Assembly: GCA_964568795.1 (NCBI GenBank)
Contig: CAZMRQ010000039.1
Location: 1 to 13,786 of the forward strand
Length of the DNA: 13,786 nt
Reading direction: 5' to 3'
From: CAZMRQ01 sp964568795
GTDB taxonomy: Bacteria; Pseudomonadota; Gammaproteobacteria; Comchoanobacterales; Comchoanobacteraceae
A program made the translations under genes and the position numbers. Position 1 is the stretch's first letter. Each line of letters opens with the position of its first letter. Of the stretch, positions 6,830 to 13,507 are shown piece by piece. Below the pieces are notes generated by a model, which did no database searches, was not told the origin of the DNA, and saw only the letters and a program-made list of their open reading frames with translations.

Positions 6830-8287
6830 CTAATTAGTACTAACTCGTAACCCTTCTTTACTGCGCCCTAAACCATTACTGCCAGCAGAACAACTCTCAT
6901 CACCCAATGGCAACCCTGCAGAGGGAGGTTTTTGATAGACATCTTTTCTAGCTTTATTATTTGTTCCTGGTAGACGCTGACGTAGAAAACGTAAAGTGTC
7001 GAAAACAGCAGTAAAAGAATTATGCATATAATGTCTACTTGCTGCTCCAATAGCAGCTGGAACACCTACCAAAAACAAAACATAGTGCCAAACTTGCTGA
7101 CAAAAATACTTAGCCTGTACCTGCCAACGGCTAAAACCTTTTTCAGTAATATCTTTTACTTGAGATTCATTTAATCCCCTAATCTCCTTATAGGCAACTG
7201 ATACAGAACAAGCATCTTTTTCTTTTAAAGCGTTGATGCCATCAACTATATGCGCACCAAAATTAGCTATATTCACCTGCTCAAAGCTAAGCCCTATCCA
7301 TAAGCCTCGTAATTGAGACTCATTTAATCTAAGCACCTGCTCATAGGCAGCTGATACAGTTACCTCGTCACTCTCTAAAGCCATGATAGCCCCAATAGTA
7401 TGATCACCAAAATTATCTTCCCGCACCTGCTCAAAGCTAAGCCCTATGCTTAAGCCTATTAGTTGACATTCATCTAATCCACGTACCTGCTCATAGGCAG
7501 CTACACTACTTAGCCACTTGTTACTCTCTCTTAAAGCCATGATAGCCCCAATAGTATAATCACCAAAATTCTCCTCCCGCACCTGCTCAAGGCTAAGCCC
7601 TATGATTAAGCCTAGTCTTTGCCATACTTCTAATTCCCGCACCTGCTTATAGGCAACTGATACAGTTAGATCCACGTCACTCTCTCTTAAAGCGTTAATA
7701 CCATTAATAGTATACTCACCAAAATCATCTTCCCGCACCTGCTCATAGCTAAGTCCTAATGAAAGGCCGTCTAGTTGAGATTCATCTTTTAATCCACGCG
7801 CCTGCTCAAGGCTAAGCCCTAATAAAATGCCTTCTACTTGATAGTCTTTTAATCCACGCACCTGCTCAAGGCTAAGCCCTATGCTTAAGCCTTTTTCGAT
7901 GTGGTTAAGATTTCCATCAAGTTTATAGCCATTGTCTTCTCTGACTTTTGTAGCTTCAAGAATTCTTTCAAAATCCCAACCTAGATTTTTTGGACTCTCT
8001 TCCCCAGCGGCAGCAACAATCTTCCCGTTGACATACTCAATAATGTATTCTCTGACATCACCTATACTAGGAATATAATTCTCATCACACGATTCAAGAC
8101 GTTTAATTTTCCATGGTTGTTGAAATATTTTTCTAAAATCCGCGTAGTCGTTATCAGATTGCCCCTTTATTGCTTTTACAATTCCTGTAATTGCAGCACT
8201 CAATAGCTCTTTATCAGTAGGCAAATCATCAAAATAAAACCTGATTACACTCTCTATAAAAGTTTTATGACCATTTCTTAGGGGCAT
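6830..8287 (-). CDS. Repeat protein with membrane segment, paralogue B (unknown function)
   Basis: I do not recognise the family. The 485-residue product has a conserved N-terminal domain (1-134, MPLRNGHKTFIESVIRFYF), then two short 20-21 aa units (135-175) and four long units of 50-52 aa (176-227, 228-279, 280-329, 330-380). Each long unit follows the pattern GLSxEQVRExNFGxxTIxxIxALRES, then SVAAYEQVRGLNxSQLxGL. A cap follows (TEKGFSRWQVQAKYFCQQ), then one hydrophobic segment (about 400-418, HYVLFLVGVPAAIGAA) and a polar tail of about 65 residues. The predominantly helical, amphipathic repeats suggest a solenoid for protein or nucleic-acid contacts; that is inference. There is no N-terminal signal peptide. 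AAGGAG lies 5 nt before the ATG. It follows paralogue A in tandem, and the 194-bp repeats enclose the pair. A membrane-targeted secreted effector is one possibility; no C-terminal E-block was seen. Confidence 0.85.
   Translation of the reverse strand: MPLRNGHKTFIESVIRFYFDDLPTDKELLSAAITGIVKAIKGQSDNDYADFRKIFQQPWKIKRLESCDENYIPSIGDVREYIIEYVNGKIVAAAGEESPKNLGWDFERILEATKVREDNGYKLDGNLNHIEKGLSIGLSLEQVRGLKDYQVEGILLGLSLEQARGLKDESQLDGLSLGLSYEQVREDDFGEYTINGINALRESDVDLTVSVAYKQVRELEVWQRLGLIIGLSLEQVREENFGDYTIGAIMALRESNKWLSSVAAYEQVRGLDECQLIGLSIGLSFEQVREDNFGDHTIGAIMALESDEVTVSAAYEQVLRLNESQLRGLWIGLSFEQVNIANFGAHIVDGINALKEKDACSVSVAYKEIRGLNESQVKDITEKGFSRWQVQAKYFCQQVWHYVLFLVGVPAAIGAASRHYMHNSFTAVFDTLRFLRQRLPGTNNKARKDVYQKPPSAGLPLGDESCSAGSNGLGRSKEGLRVSTN
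6916..7142. repeat. 227-bp block identical to 8497-8723
   Basis: Read by eye, this part of paralogue B, which encodes the end of the repeat cap, the membrane segment and most of the tail, is identical base for base to 8497-8723 in paralogue A (offset 1581). The next differences are at 6915 and 7143. The repeat regions of the two genes are far more diverged, so this block looks recently homogenised. Confidence 0.85.
7148..7885 (-). repeat. Degenerate protein-coding repeat array in paralogue B
   Basis: This encodes residues 135-380. Two 60-63 bp units precede four units of 150-156 bp. The core CACCTGCTCAAAGCTAAGCC (plus-strand reading, encoding GLSFEQV) or a close variant recurs through the array. 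Units differ by small in-frame indels. Confidence 0.85.
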
Positions 8288-8410
8288 GATTTCTCCTTGA
8301 TTGCTATTGGGCTTTCGCAGATCCTTAAATCAATTTATCATGAATACACATAAAATCAAGACAATGGCTCGACAAACCTACTCTTTTTGAATCGTCTCTT
8401 TTTCATGGCA

Positions 8411-9835
8411 CTAATTAGTACTAACTTGTAATCCTTCTTTCCTGCACCCTAGACCTTCACTGTTAGCAGAACAACTCTCATCACCCAATGGCAACTCTGC
8501 AGAGGGAGGTTTTTGATAGACATCTTTTCTAGCTTTATTATTTGTTCCTGGTAGACGCTGACGTAGAAAACGTAAAGTGTCGAAAACAGCAGTAAAAGAA
8601 TTATGCATATAATGTCTACTTGCTGCTCCAATAGCAGCTGGAACACCTACCAAAAACAAAACATAGTGCCAAACTTGCTGACAAAAATACTTAGCCTGTA
8701 CCTGCCAACGGCTAAAACCTTTTCCAGTAATATCTGCTACTTGAAGTTCATTGAGCCCTCGCACCAGCTCATAGGCCTCTGATACATTTAAACCCTCGTC
8801 AGGATCACTTAAAAAAACGTTAATACCAAAAATAGTATGGGCACCAAAATTAGCTATATTCACCTGCTCAAGGCCAAGTCCTATGTTTAAGCCTTCTACT
8901 TGAGATCTATTTAATCCACGCACCTGCTCATAGGCAGCTGAAACAGAATGGCCCACGTCACTCTCTCTTAAAACGTTAATACCACGAACAGTATGATGAC
9001 CAAAATTCTCCTCCCGCACCTGCTCATAGCTAAGTCCTAATGAAAGGCCGTCTAGTTGAGATCTATTTAATCCATGCACCTGCGCATAGGTAAGACCAGC
9101 TACAGCATTATAGTCCTCTAATACAGCATTAAGGGACTCTGATAGAGTTAATTCCATATATCGCCCTCTTCTTAAAATCCCGAGAGTCATGATAGCCCCA
9201 ATAGTATGATCACCAAAATTATCTTCCCGCACCTGCTCAAAGCTAAGCCCTATGCATAAGCCTGCTACTTGGCATCTATCTAATCCAAGCACCTGCTCAT
9301 AGGCATCTGATACAGTTAGACCCTCGTTACGCTCTGTTAAAACGCGAATACCAAAAATAGTAAAATAATCAAAGTTCTCTTCCTGCACCTGCTCAAGGCT
9401 AAGTCCTATGCTTAAGCCTTTTGCGATGTGACTAAGATTTCCATCAAGTTTATAGCCATTGCCTTCTCTGACTTTTGTAGCTTCAAGAATTCTTTCAAAA
9501 TCCCAACCTAAATTTTTTGGACTCTCTTCCCCAGCGGCAGCAACAATCTTCCCGTTGACATACTCAATCATGTATTCTCTGACATCACCTATACTAGGAA
9601 TATAAATCTCATCACACGATTCAAGACGTTTAATTTCCCATGGTTGTTGAAAAAATAATCTAAAATGCGCGTAGTCGCTATCAGCTTGTTCATCTTCGTT
9701 ATCAGATTGTTCCTTTATTGCTTCTACAATTCTTGTAATTGCAGCACTCAATAGCTCTTTATCAGTAGGTAAATCATCAAAATAAAACCAGATCACACTC
9801 TCTATAAAAGTTTTATGACCATTTTTCAGGGGCAT
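8411..9835 (-). CDS. Repeat protein with membrane segment, paralogue A (unknown function)
   Basis: This is the tandem paralogue of the 485-aa gene downstream, with 474 residues. The N-terminal domain (1-141) is nearly the same but carries a small acidic insertion (EDEQADSD, about residues 47-54). Four long units follow: 142-193, 194-264 (extended to 71 residues by an extra GLTYAQVHGLN segment), 265-316 and 317-369. Then come the same cap, membrane segment (about 389-407) and polar tail. The final unit in both proteins carries the distinctive EQVNIANFGAH, so array ends are kept while the interior is reshuffled. GAGG lies 7 nt before the ATG. The two genes are 123 bp apart and share no upstream similarity beyond the start codon, so each may have its own promoter. 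Function unknown; a helical solenoid anchored in a membrane is an inference from the sequence. Confidence 0.85.
   Translation of the reverse strand: MPLKNGHKTFIESVIWFYFDDLPTDKELLSAAITRIVEAIKEQSDNEDEQADSDYAHFRLFFQQPWEIKRLESCDEIYIPSIGDVREYMIEYVNGKIVAAAGEESPKNLGWDFERILEATKVREGNGYKLDGNLSHIAKGLSIGLSLEQVQEENFDYFTIFGIRVLTERNEGLTVSDAYEQVLGLDRCQVAGLCIGLSFEQVREDNFGDHTIGAIMTLGILRRGRYMELTLSESLNAVLEDYNAVAGLTYAQVHGLNRSQLDGLSLGLSYEQVREENFGHHTVRGINVLRESDVGHSVSAAYEQVRGLNRSQVEGLNIGLGLEQVNIANFGAHTIFGINVFLSDPDEGLNVSEAYELVRGLNELQVADITGKGFSRWQVQAKYFCQQVWHYVLFLVGVPAAIGAASRHYMHNSFTAVFDTLRFLRQRLPGTNNKARKDVYQKPPSAELPLGDESCSANSEGLGCRKEGLQVSTN
8497..8723. repeat. 227-bp block identical to 6916-7142
   Basis: This is the partner of the block at 6916-7142. 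It covers the cap, membrane segment and most of the tail of paralogue A without a single difference that I can see. Confidence 0.85.
8729..9412 (-). repeat. Degenerate protein-coding repeat array in paralogue A
   Basis: This encodes residues 142-369 in four units of 156, 213, 156 and 159 bp. Compared with paralogue B, the two short units are missing and the second long unit is extended. The unit beginning SLGLSYEQVRE occurs third here but first among the long units in B, which indicates recombination within the array. Confidence 0.85.
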
Positions 9836-9877
9836 AGTTTATCCTCAAATGTTGTAAAATAACTTTTTAATCGCATA

Positions 9878-9906
9878 ATTATACAATTAATTCAGCCCTA
9901 TGGAGA
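9878..9906 (-). promoter_or_regulatory. Putative promoter of repeat-protein gene A
   Basis: The minus strand has a perfect -10 TATAAT (9883-9878), preceded 17 nt upstream by a poor -35 TCTCCA (9906-9901). The start of transcription would lie about 36 nt before the ATG at 9835, with GAGG in between. The element is outside the direct repeat and is not present upstream of paralogue B. Confidence 0.4.
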
Positions 9907-9919
9907 AATAATTCCATTT

Positions 9920-10113
9920 AAATCAACACATGCCAAACCGACTGTTTTCACCCGCCCTAACACCCAAGACTAATACATAGAATAATAGGCCCTTATCGTC
10001 TGATACTGCCGAAAATAGAGCAACAGCAATAGGACTGTTGCCCCCAACATGGGCAAAGCGAGTGATGAAAATGTTCGATCATTCACTAAGGTGACAACAT
10101 GACTGCCTGCAAA
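9920..10113. repeat. 194-bp direct repeat, right copy
   Basis: This is the partner of 6585-6778, same length and ungapped. It contains the 3' end of the deleted MFS copy and its downstream flank. Recombination between the two copies would remove both repeat-protein genes and rejoin the MFS gene end to the outer-membrane protein promoter. Confidence 0.9.
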
Positions 10114-10442
10114 ACAACAGAAGCCAACCATTGACCAAATAAAAACAGCCTATAATCATGAGTACTCATACAAAGAAGTGTCCCTATACAACATAGCAAC
10201 ATACCAAACAATAACACTGGCCGCCGACCAAAATGATTTGAAATAGGGCCAATCCACAACCCAAATCCAGATACTGCAAAATACCATATTGTCACTGTGT
10301 ACATAACTTCATCTTGAGTGATCAATAGATCCCCTGCCAAATGGGGCAATGCAGGCAAGTAAACATGATTACTCATAAGTGCAGCCATTGCAAATAACAC
10401 TAAGAAACATGGAAAAAGTAATGATGCCCGCTTATTAACCAC
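9970..10442 (-). pseudogene. MFS transporter (Bcr/CflA-like) with internal deletion and frameshift
   Basis: The first about 102 codons from the GTG at 10442 (VNKRASLLFPCFLVLF, YLPALPHLAGDLLI, GPISNHFGRRPVLL, HDYRLFLFG) match the intact 400-aa copies. At about 10120-10130 the sequence jumps to the conserved end (MVGFCCFAGSHVVTLVN ... RAYYSMY), skipping about 245 codons. The joint is out of frame: the N-terminal frame ends after GQWLASVVLQAVMLSP at 10086, while the C-terminal frame continues to the TAG at 9970. The region spans 473 bp instead of about 1203. A truncated 118-aa peptide with about three membrane helices could still be made, but a transporter cannot. Spacing to the next copy's start is 1444 bp, which keeps the tandem period. 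Confidence 0.92.
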
Positions 10443-10463
10443 TCAGATCTCCCTATAATACAT
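10443..10463 (-). promoter_or_regulatory. Short leader ORF before the deleted MFS copy
   Basis: ATG (10463-10461) opens a 6-codon ORF, MYYREI, whose TGA stop directly abuts the GTG start at 10442. GGAGG lies 6 nt before this ATG, and an AGGGAG inside the leader can serve as ribosome site for the GTG. The same arrangement precedes the other two MFS copies. Confidence 0.4.
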
Positions 10464-10683
10464 GAACATCCTCCGAGAAAAGAAACCCTCACAACAGCAG
10501 TATGTCGCTTCACTGATGCCAAAGCAACAACCTGAACCGGCAGAAATCATCAGACCTAGGGGAATTGAAAAAGATCTCTCTTTCTATCCTCTACAGGCCC
10601 CCCTATTGCATTGATGAAATCGGCACACATTCCAAAGCACTTTTCCTTTCTACAATTCAACTTCTTAGTTGCATTACCGTCTC
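10464..10683. repeat. MFS spacer, copy 2 (homologous to 11908-12124)
   Basis: This non-coding spacer lies between the 10684-11886 MFS gene and the deleted copy. It aligns along its length to the spacer at 11908-12124, with many substitutions and small indels. The aligned reading frame contains stop codons here, so no conserved protein is encoded. No clear terminator hairpin was found. Confidence 0.75.
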
Positions 10684-11886
10684 TCATGCACACTTAGCAA
10701 AAAAAATCCTAATTGTATGATACTGCCGCTTATGAAGCAACAGCAACAGCACTGTGATACATCCCATAGGAAGAGATAAAGACAAAAATGTTTTATTATT
10801 AACTAAGGTGATGACATAACTGCCTGCAAAACAATAAAGCCCTGTCACCACTGCCATTAACGCTGATTTACACCCCAAAGATTCTTTGGAGGGCGATTCC
10901 ATCGCCAAACGGTTTAATGCCCCTAATATAAAAATATAACCCACTAACACAACAGTCATGGCATACACACAATACCACCAAGACCACATGTAAATTGACG
11001 AAATAATAAAAAATAGGACACCTGCAACTAAAATCACATAGCCTAAGTCCACGACATAACTAATACGGCATCTTTTATATAGAAAATTAGCCACCCCAGA
11101 AAAGATCACCATAATGCCAAACACAACTGCTTGCACCCAACCATAATAGGATGGCGGCAAATTCAGTGTATCACTGATGATGAATGGCAACTCTACAACC
11201 CACATAACAAAAATAAAGTACAGCAATCCTATCGAGGTCAGTGCACAAAAAAATGTCCTATCTCTCATTATATCTAGATAACCTTTCATTGTAAAAACCA
11301 TATTAACTGGTCTTTTTTCTAGAAGACTTTCTGGCATCTTATACCAAAGGCCAACCATTGACACACAACCCATAAACAAAAGAAAAAAGAAAACCATCCG
11401 CCAGCCATATGCCATCATACACCACGCCCCAAACACTGTCCCACAAGCTGGCGCCAACAATGTGACTGCCATCATCACCGTTATCACTCGTATGGACATT
11501 CTAGTATCATACAACTCATGTATGGATGCATATCCAGCAATATGTATCGTCATCACAGCTAGCCCCTCCAGGAACCTCCCACACAAAAACATCCTATAAT
11601 CCAGAGTGCTCATGCAAATCTGTGTCCCTATACAAAATATCAATGTACCAAACAACAGCATTGGACGTCGGCCAAAACTATTTGCTACAGAACCAAGGAA
11701 CAATCCAAATACTGCTCTGGAACAGAACCAAATTGAAATAGTGTACATAGCCTCATCTTGAGAGATCACAAACTCTCTTTGCATCACAGGCAAGGCAGGC
11801 AAGTAAGCATGATTGCTCATATATACAACCATCTCAAATAATACTAAGAAAAATGGAAAAAGTAATGACACCTTCTTATTAATCAC
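10684..11886 (-). CDS. MFS transporter, Bcr/CflA-like drug efflux family, copy 2
   Basis: A predicted 12-helix inner-membrane transporter of 400 residues, likely a proton-driven exporter of small molecules; the substrate cannot be read from the sequence. Family marks are YLPALP (28-33), motif A as GSVANSFGRRPML (about 65-77), RFLEGL (104-109), RVITVMMAVTLLAPACG (133-149) with the following GAW, and KMPESLLEK (183-191). The motif A position normally held by aspartate is asparagine. It uses a GTG start with AGGGAG 6 nt upstream, and its start directly abuts a 6-codon leader ORF. It ends in the same FFAKCA-stop as copy 1, and start and stop are both offset by exactly 1441 bp from copy 1. Divergence is uneven: the first 55 residues and the C-terminal half differ more, while residues about 117-146 are nearly identical. 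Confidence 0.88.
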   Translation of the reverse strand: MINKKVSLLFPFFLVLFEMVVYMSNHAYLPALPVMQREFVISQDEAMYTISIWFCSRAVFGLFLGSVANSFGRRPMLLFGTLIFCIGTQICMSTLDYRMFLCGRFLEGLAVMTIHIAGYASIHELYDTRMSIRVITVMMAVTLLAPACGTVFGAWCMMAYGWRMVFFFLLFMGCVSMVGLWYKMPESLLEKRPVNMVFTMKGYLDIMRDRTFFCALTSIGLLYFIFVMWVVELPFIISDTLNLPPSYYGWVQAVVFGIMVIFSGVANFLYKRCRISYVVDLGYVILVAGVLFFIISSIYMWSWWYCVYAMTVVLVGYIFILGALNRLAMESPSKESLGCKSALMAVVTGLYCFAGSYVITLVNNKTFLSLSLPMGCITVLLLLLHKRQYHTIRIFFAKCA

Positions 11887-11907
11887 CTAAATCTCCCTGT
11901 GATCCAT
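11887..11907 (-). promoter_or_regulatory. Short leader ORF before MFS copy 2
   Basis: ATG (11907-11905) opens the 6-codon ORF MDHREI, ending in TAG immediately before the GTG start at 11886. GGAGG precedes it by about 4 nt. The AGGGAG inside the leader also provides a ribosome site for the transporter itself, so coupling is possible but not required. Confidence 0.4.
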
Positions 11908-12124
11908 GAAACCTCCAAGAAAAGAAGCCCTCAAAAAAGTAGTATGCCGCTTCGCTGGCATTAAAACAACACTCTGAACCAGCAAAATCATCCGCCTTGC
12001 GGGAATTGAAAAAAGATCTTTCTTTCCACTCTTCTGTATGCCCCCATTGCATTGATGAAATTAGCGCACATTCCAATGAATTTCCCCTTTTTACAATCCA
12101 GCTTCTTCGTCGCATTGCCATCTC
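11908..12124. repeat. MFS spacer, copy 1
   Basis: This spacer of about 217 bp lies between the two intact MFS genes and is homologous to 10464-10683. It happens to be open for 80 codons on the minus strand (11879-12121). The aligned copy has stop codons and frame-changing indels in the same frame, so I treat it as non-coding. Its duplication reflects the unit of tandem amplification, which is gene plus spacer. Confidence 0.75.
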
Positions 12125-13327
12125 TCATGCACACTTAGCAAAAAAACGCCTAATTGTCTGATACTGCCGCTTGTAAATTAACAGCATCAGCACTGTGACA
12201 CACACCATAGGAAGGGATAGAGATAAAAATGTTTTATCATTCACTAAGGTGATGACATAACTACCTGCAAAACAACAGAAGCCTGTCACTGCTGAGATAA
12301 GAGCTGTTTTATACCCTAATGCTTCTTTTGGGAGCATTTCTACTGCTAAACGATTGAAGGCTCCTATAATGAAGGAAGAACCAAAGGCAACAAGAGACAT
12401 GGCATAGACACAATACCACCAAGACCACAAATACACCGACATTATCAAGAGTAATGCCACCCCAACAGTCAAAATGACATAGCCCATAAACACCACACGG
12501 TCTATACGGCAACTCTTATACACAAAATTAACGAGCACGGAAGAAACCAACATCATACCAAATACTATAGCTTGCGCCCAACCATAGTAAACAGGGGGCA
12601 AACTTAGTGTAGCACTAATAATAAAAGGCAGCTCCACAATCCACAAAATCAAAATAAAAAACACCAATCCTATAGAAATGGTCGCATACATAAATGCAGA
12701 GTTTTGCACTAAGTTCCTATAACTTCGCATAGCATGCATTATATTAAATGCGCTTTTATTTGTTAGACTCTCAGGCATCTTATACCAAAGGCCAACCATC
12801 GACACACAACCTATAAACAAAAGAAAAAAGAAAATCATCCGCCAATCATATTCCATGATACACCAGGCCCCGAGAACTGGGCCACAAGCTGGGGCCAACA
12901 ATGTGACTGCCATCATCACTGTTATCACTCGTATGGACATTCTAGTATCATACAACTCATGTATGGATGCATATCCAGCAACAGATACCGTATTAATAGA
13001 TAATCCCTCTAAAAATCTCCCACATAAGAACAGCCTATAATCATGTGTACTCATGCAAAAAAGTGTCCCTAGACAAAATAGCAACATACCGAACAATAAC
13101 ACCGGACGTCGACCCAATCGATTTGAAATAGGGCCAACCCACAACCCAAACCCTGATATTGCAAAAAACCACACCGTTACTGTGTACATAGCTTCATCTT
13201 GAGAGATCAACAGATCGTGTGCCAAACGGGGCAAGGCAGGCAAATAAGCATCATTGCTCATATATGCTGCCATCTCAAATAACACTAAGAAAAATGGGAA
13301 AAGTAATGATGCCCGTCTTTTAATCAT
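12125..13327 (-). CDS. MFS transporter, Bcr/CflA-like drug efflux family, copy 1
   Basis: The 400-residue, 12-helix transporter is the first gene of the tandem array in the direction of transcription. Marks of the Bcr/CflA group are AYLPALPRLAHDLL (27-40), motif A as GPISNRLGRRPVLL (65-78) with N in place of the usual D, RFLEGL (104-109), ITVMMAVTLLAPACGPVLGA (135-154), corresponding to the TM5 region, and MPESL (184-188). It probably exports a small molecule by proton antiport across the inner membrane; the substrate is unknown. The ATG at 13327 has no Shine-Dalgarno of its own but overlaps (ATGA) the stop of a 7-codon leader ORF that has a strong AGGAGG. Of the three copies, it is the most like the deleted copy in the N-terminal region (GLWVGPISN against GLWIGPISN). 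Confidence 0.88.
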   Translation of the reverse strand: MIKRRASLLFPFFLVLFEMAAYMSNDAYLPALPRLAHDLLISQDEAMYTVTVWFFAISGFGLWVGPISNRLGRRPVLLFGMLLFCLGTLFCMSTHDYRLFLCGRFLEGLSINTVSVAGYASIHELYDTRMSIRVITVMMAVTLLAPACGPVLGAWCIMEYDWRMIFFFLLFIGCVSMVGLWYKMPESLTNKSAFNIMHAMRSYRNLVQNSAFMYATISIGLVFFILILWIVELPFIISATLSLPPVYYGWAQAIVFGMMLVSSVLVNFVYKSCRIDRVVFMGYVILTVGVALLLIMSVYLWSWWYCVYAMSLVAFGSSFIIGAFNRLAVEMLPKEALGYKTALISAVTGFCCFAGSYVITLVNDKTFLSLSLPMVCVTVLMLLIYKRQYQTIRRFFAKCA

Positions 13328-13360
13328 TCATATATCCAATTCAACATGGCCCTTCCTCCT
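13324..13360 (-). promoter_or_regulatory. Strong ribosome site and 7-codon leader ORF before MFS copy 1
   Basis: AGGAGG (13360-13355) lies 7 nt before ATG 13347-13345, which opens MLNWIYE and stops at TGA 13326-13324, overlapping the transporter's ATG as ATGA. No other ribosome site is seen for the transporter, so its translation is probably coupled to the leader. The sequence resembles leader-coupled or attenuated drug-resistance genes in layout only; regulation is inference. Confidence 0.5.
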
Positions 13361-13507
13361 ATGATAAGAAATGTACCATATGATTTCATTTCAATTCAAG
13401 CAGACTCTCCACTTCTTACTCTATGGGCCAGTTGCAATCTCACCTGCGAGAGCTCAACATGTTCTGTAAATCAATAAACAACTAGCTCTTCAGCACCCTT
13501 TTTGCCT

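Noticed and set aside
6830..6845. Overlapping palindromes (TTAGTACTAA and ACTAATTAGT) at the stop codons of both repeat-protein genes as a terminator or attachment site
   Set aside because: They are AT-rich, too short to form a stable hairpin and have no following T-run; they are shared simply because the gene ends are homologous.
6868..7065. 65-codon ORF in a second frame of the repeat-protein tail, also present in the paralogue at 8449-8646
   Set aside because: Its conservation is explained by the 227-bp identical DNA block, and it lies wholly inside the main gene.
7148..9412. Possible CRISPR or TAL-effector array
   Set aside because: The repeats are in-frame coding units with degenerate sequence and no unique spacers. 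They lack the TAL GGxQAL pattern and base-specifying residue pair.
11879..12121. 80-codon minus-strand ORF between the intact MFS genes
   Set aside because: The homologous spacer at 10464-10683 has in-frame stops and frame-changing indels in the same frame, so the open frame looks accidental.
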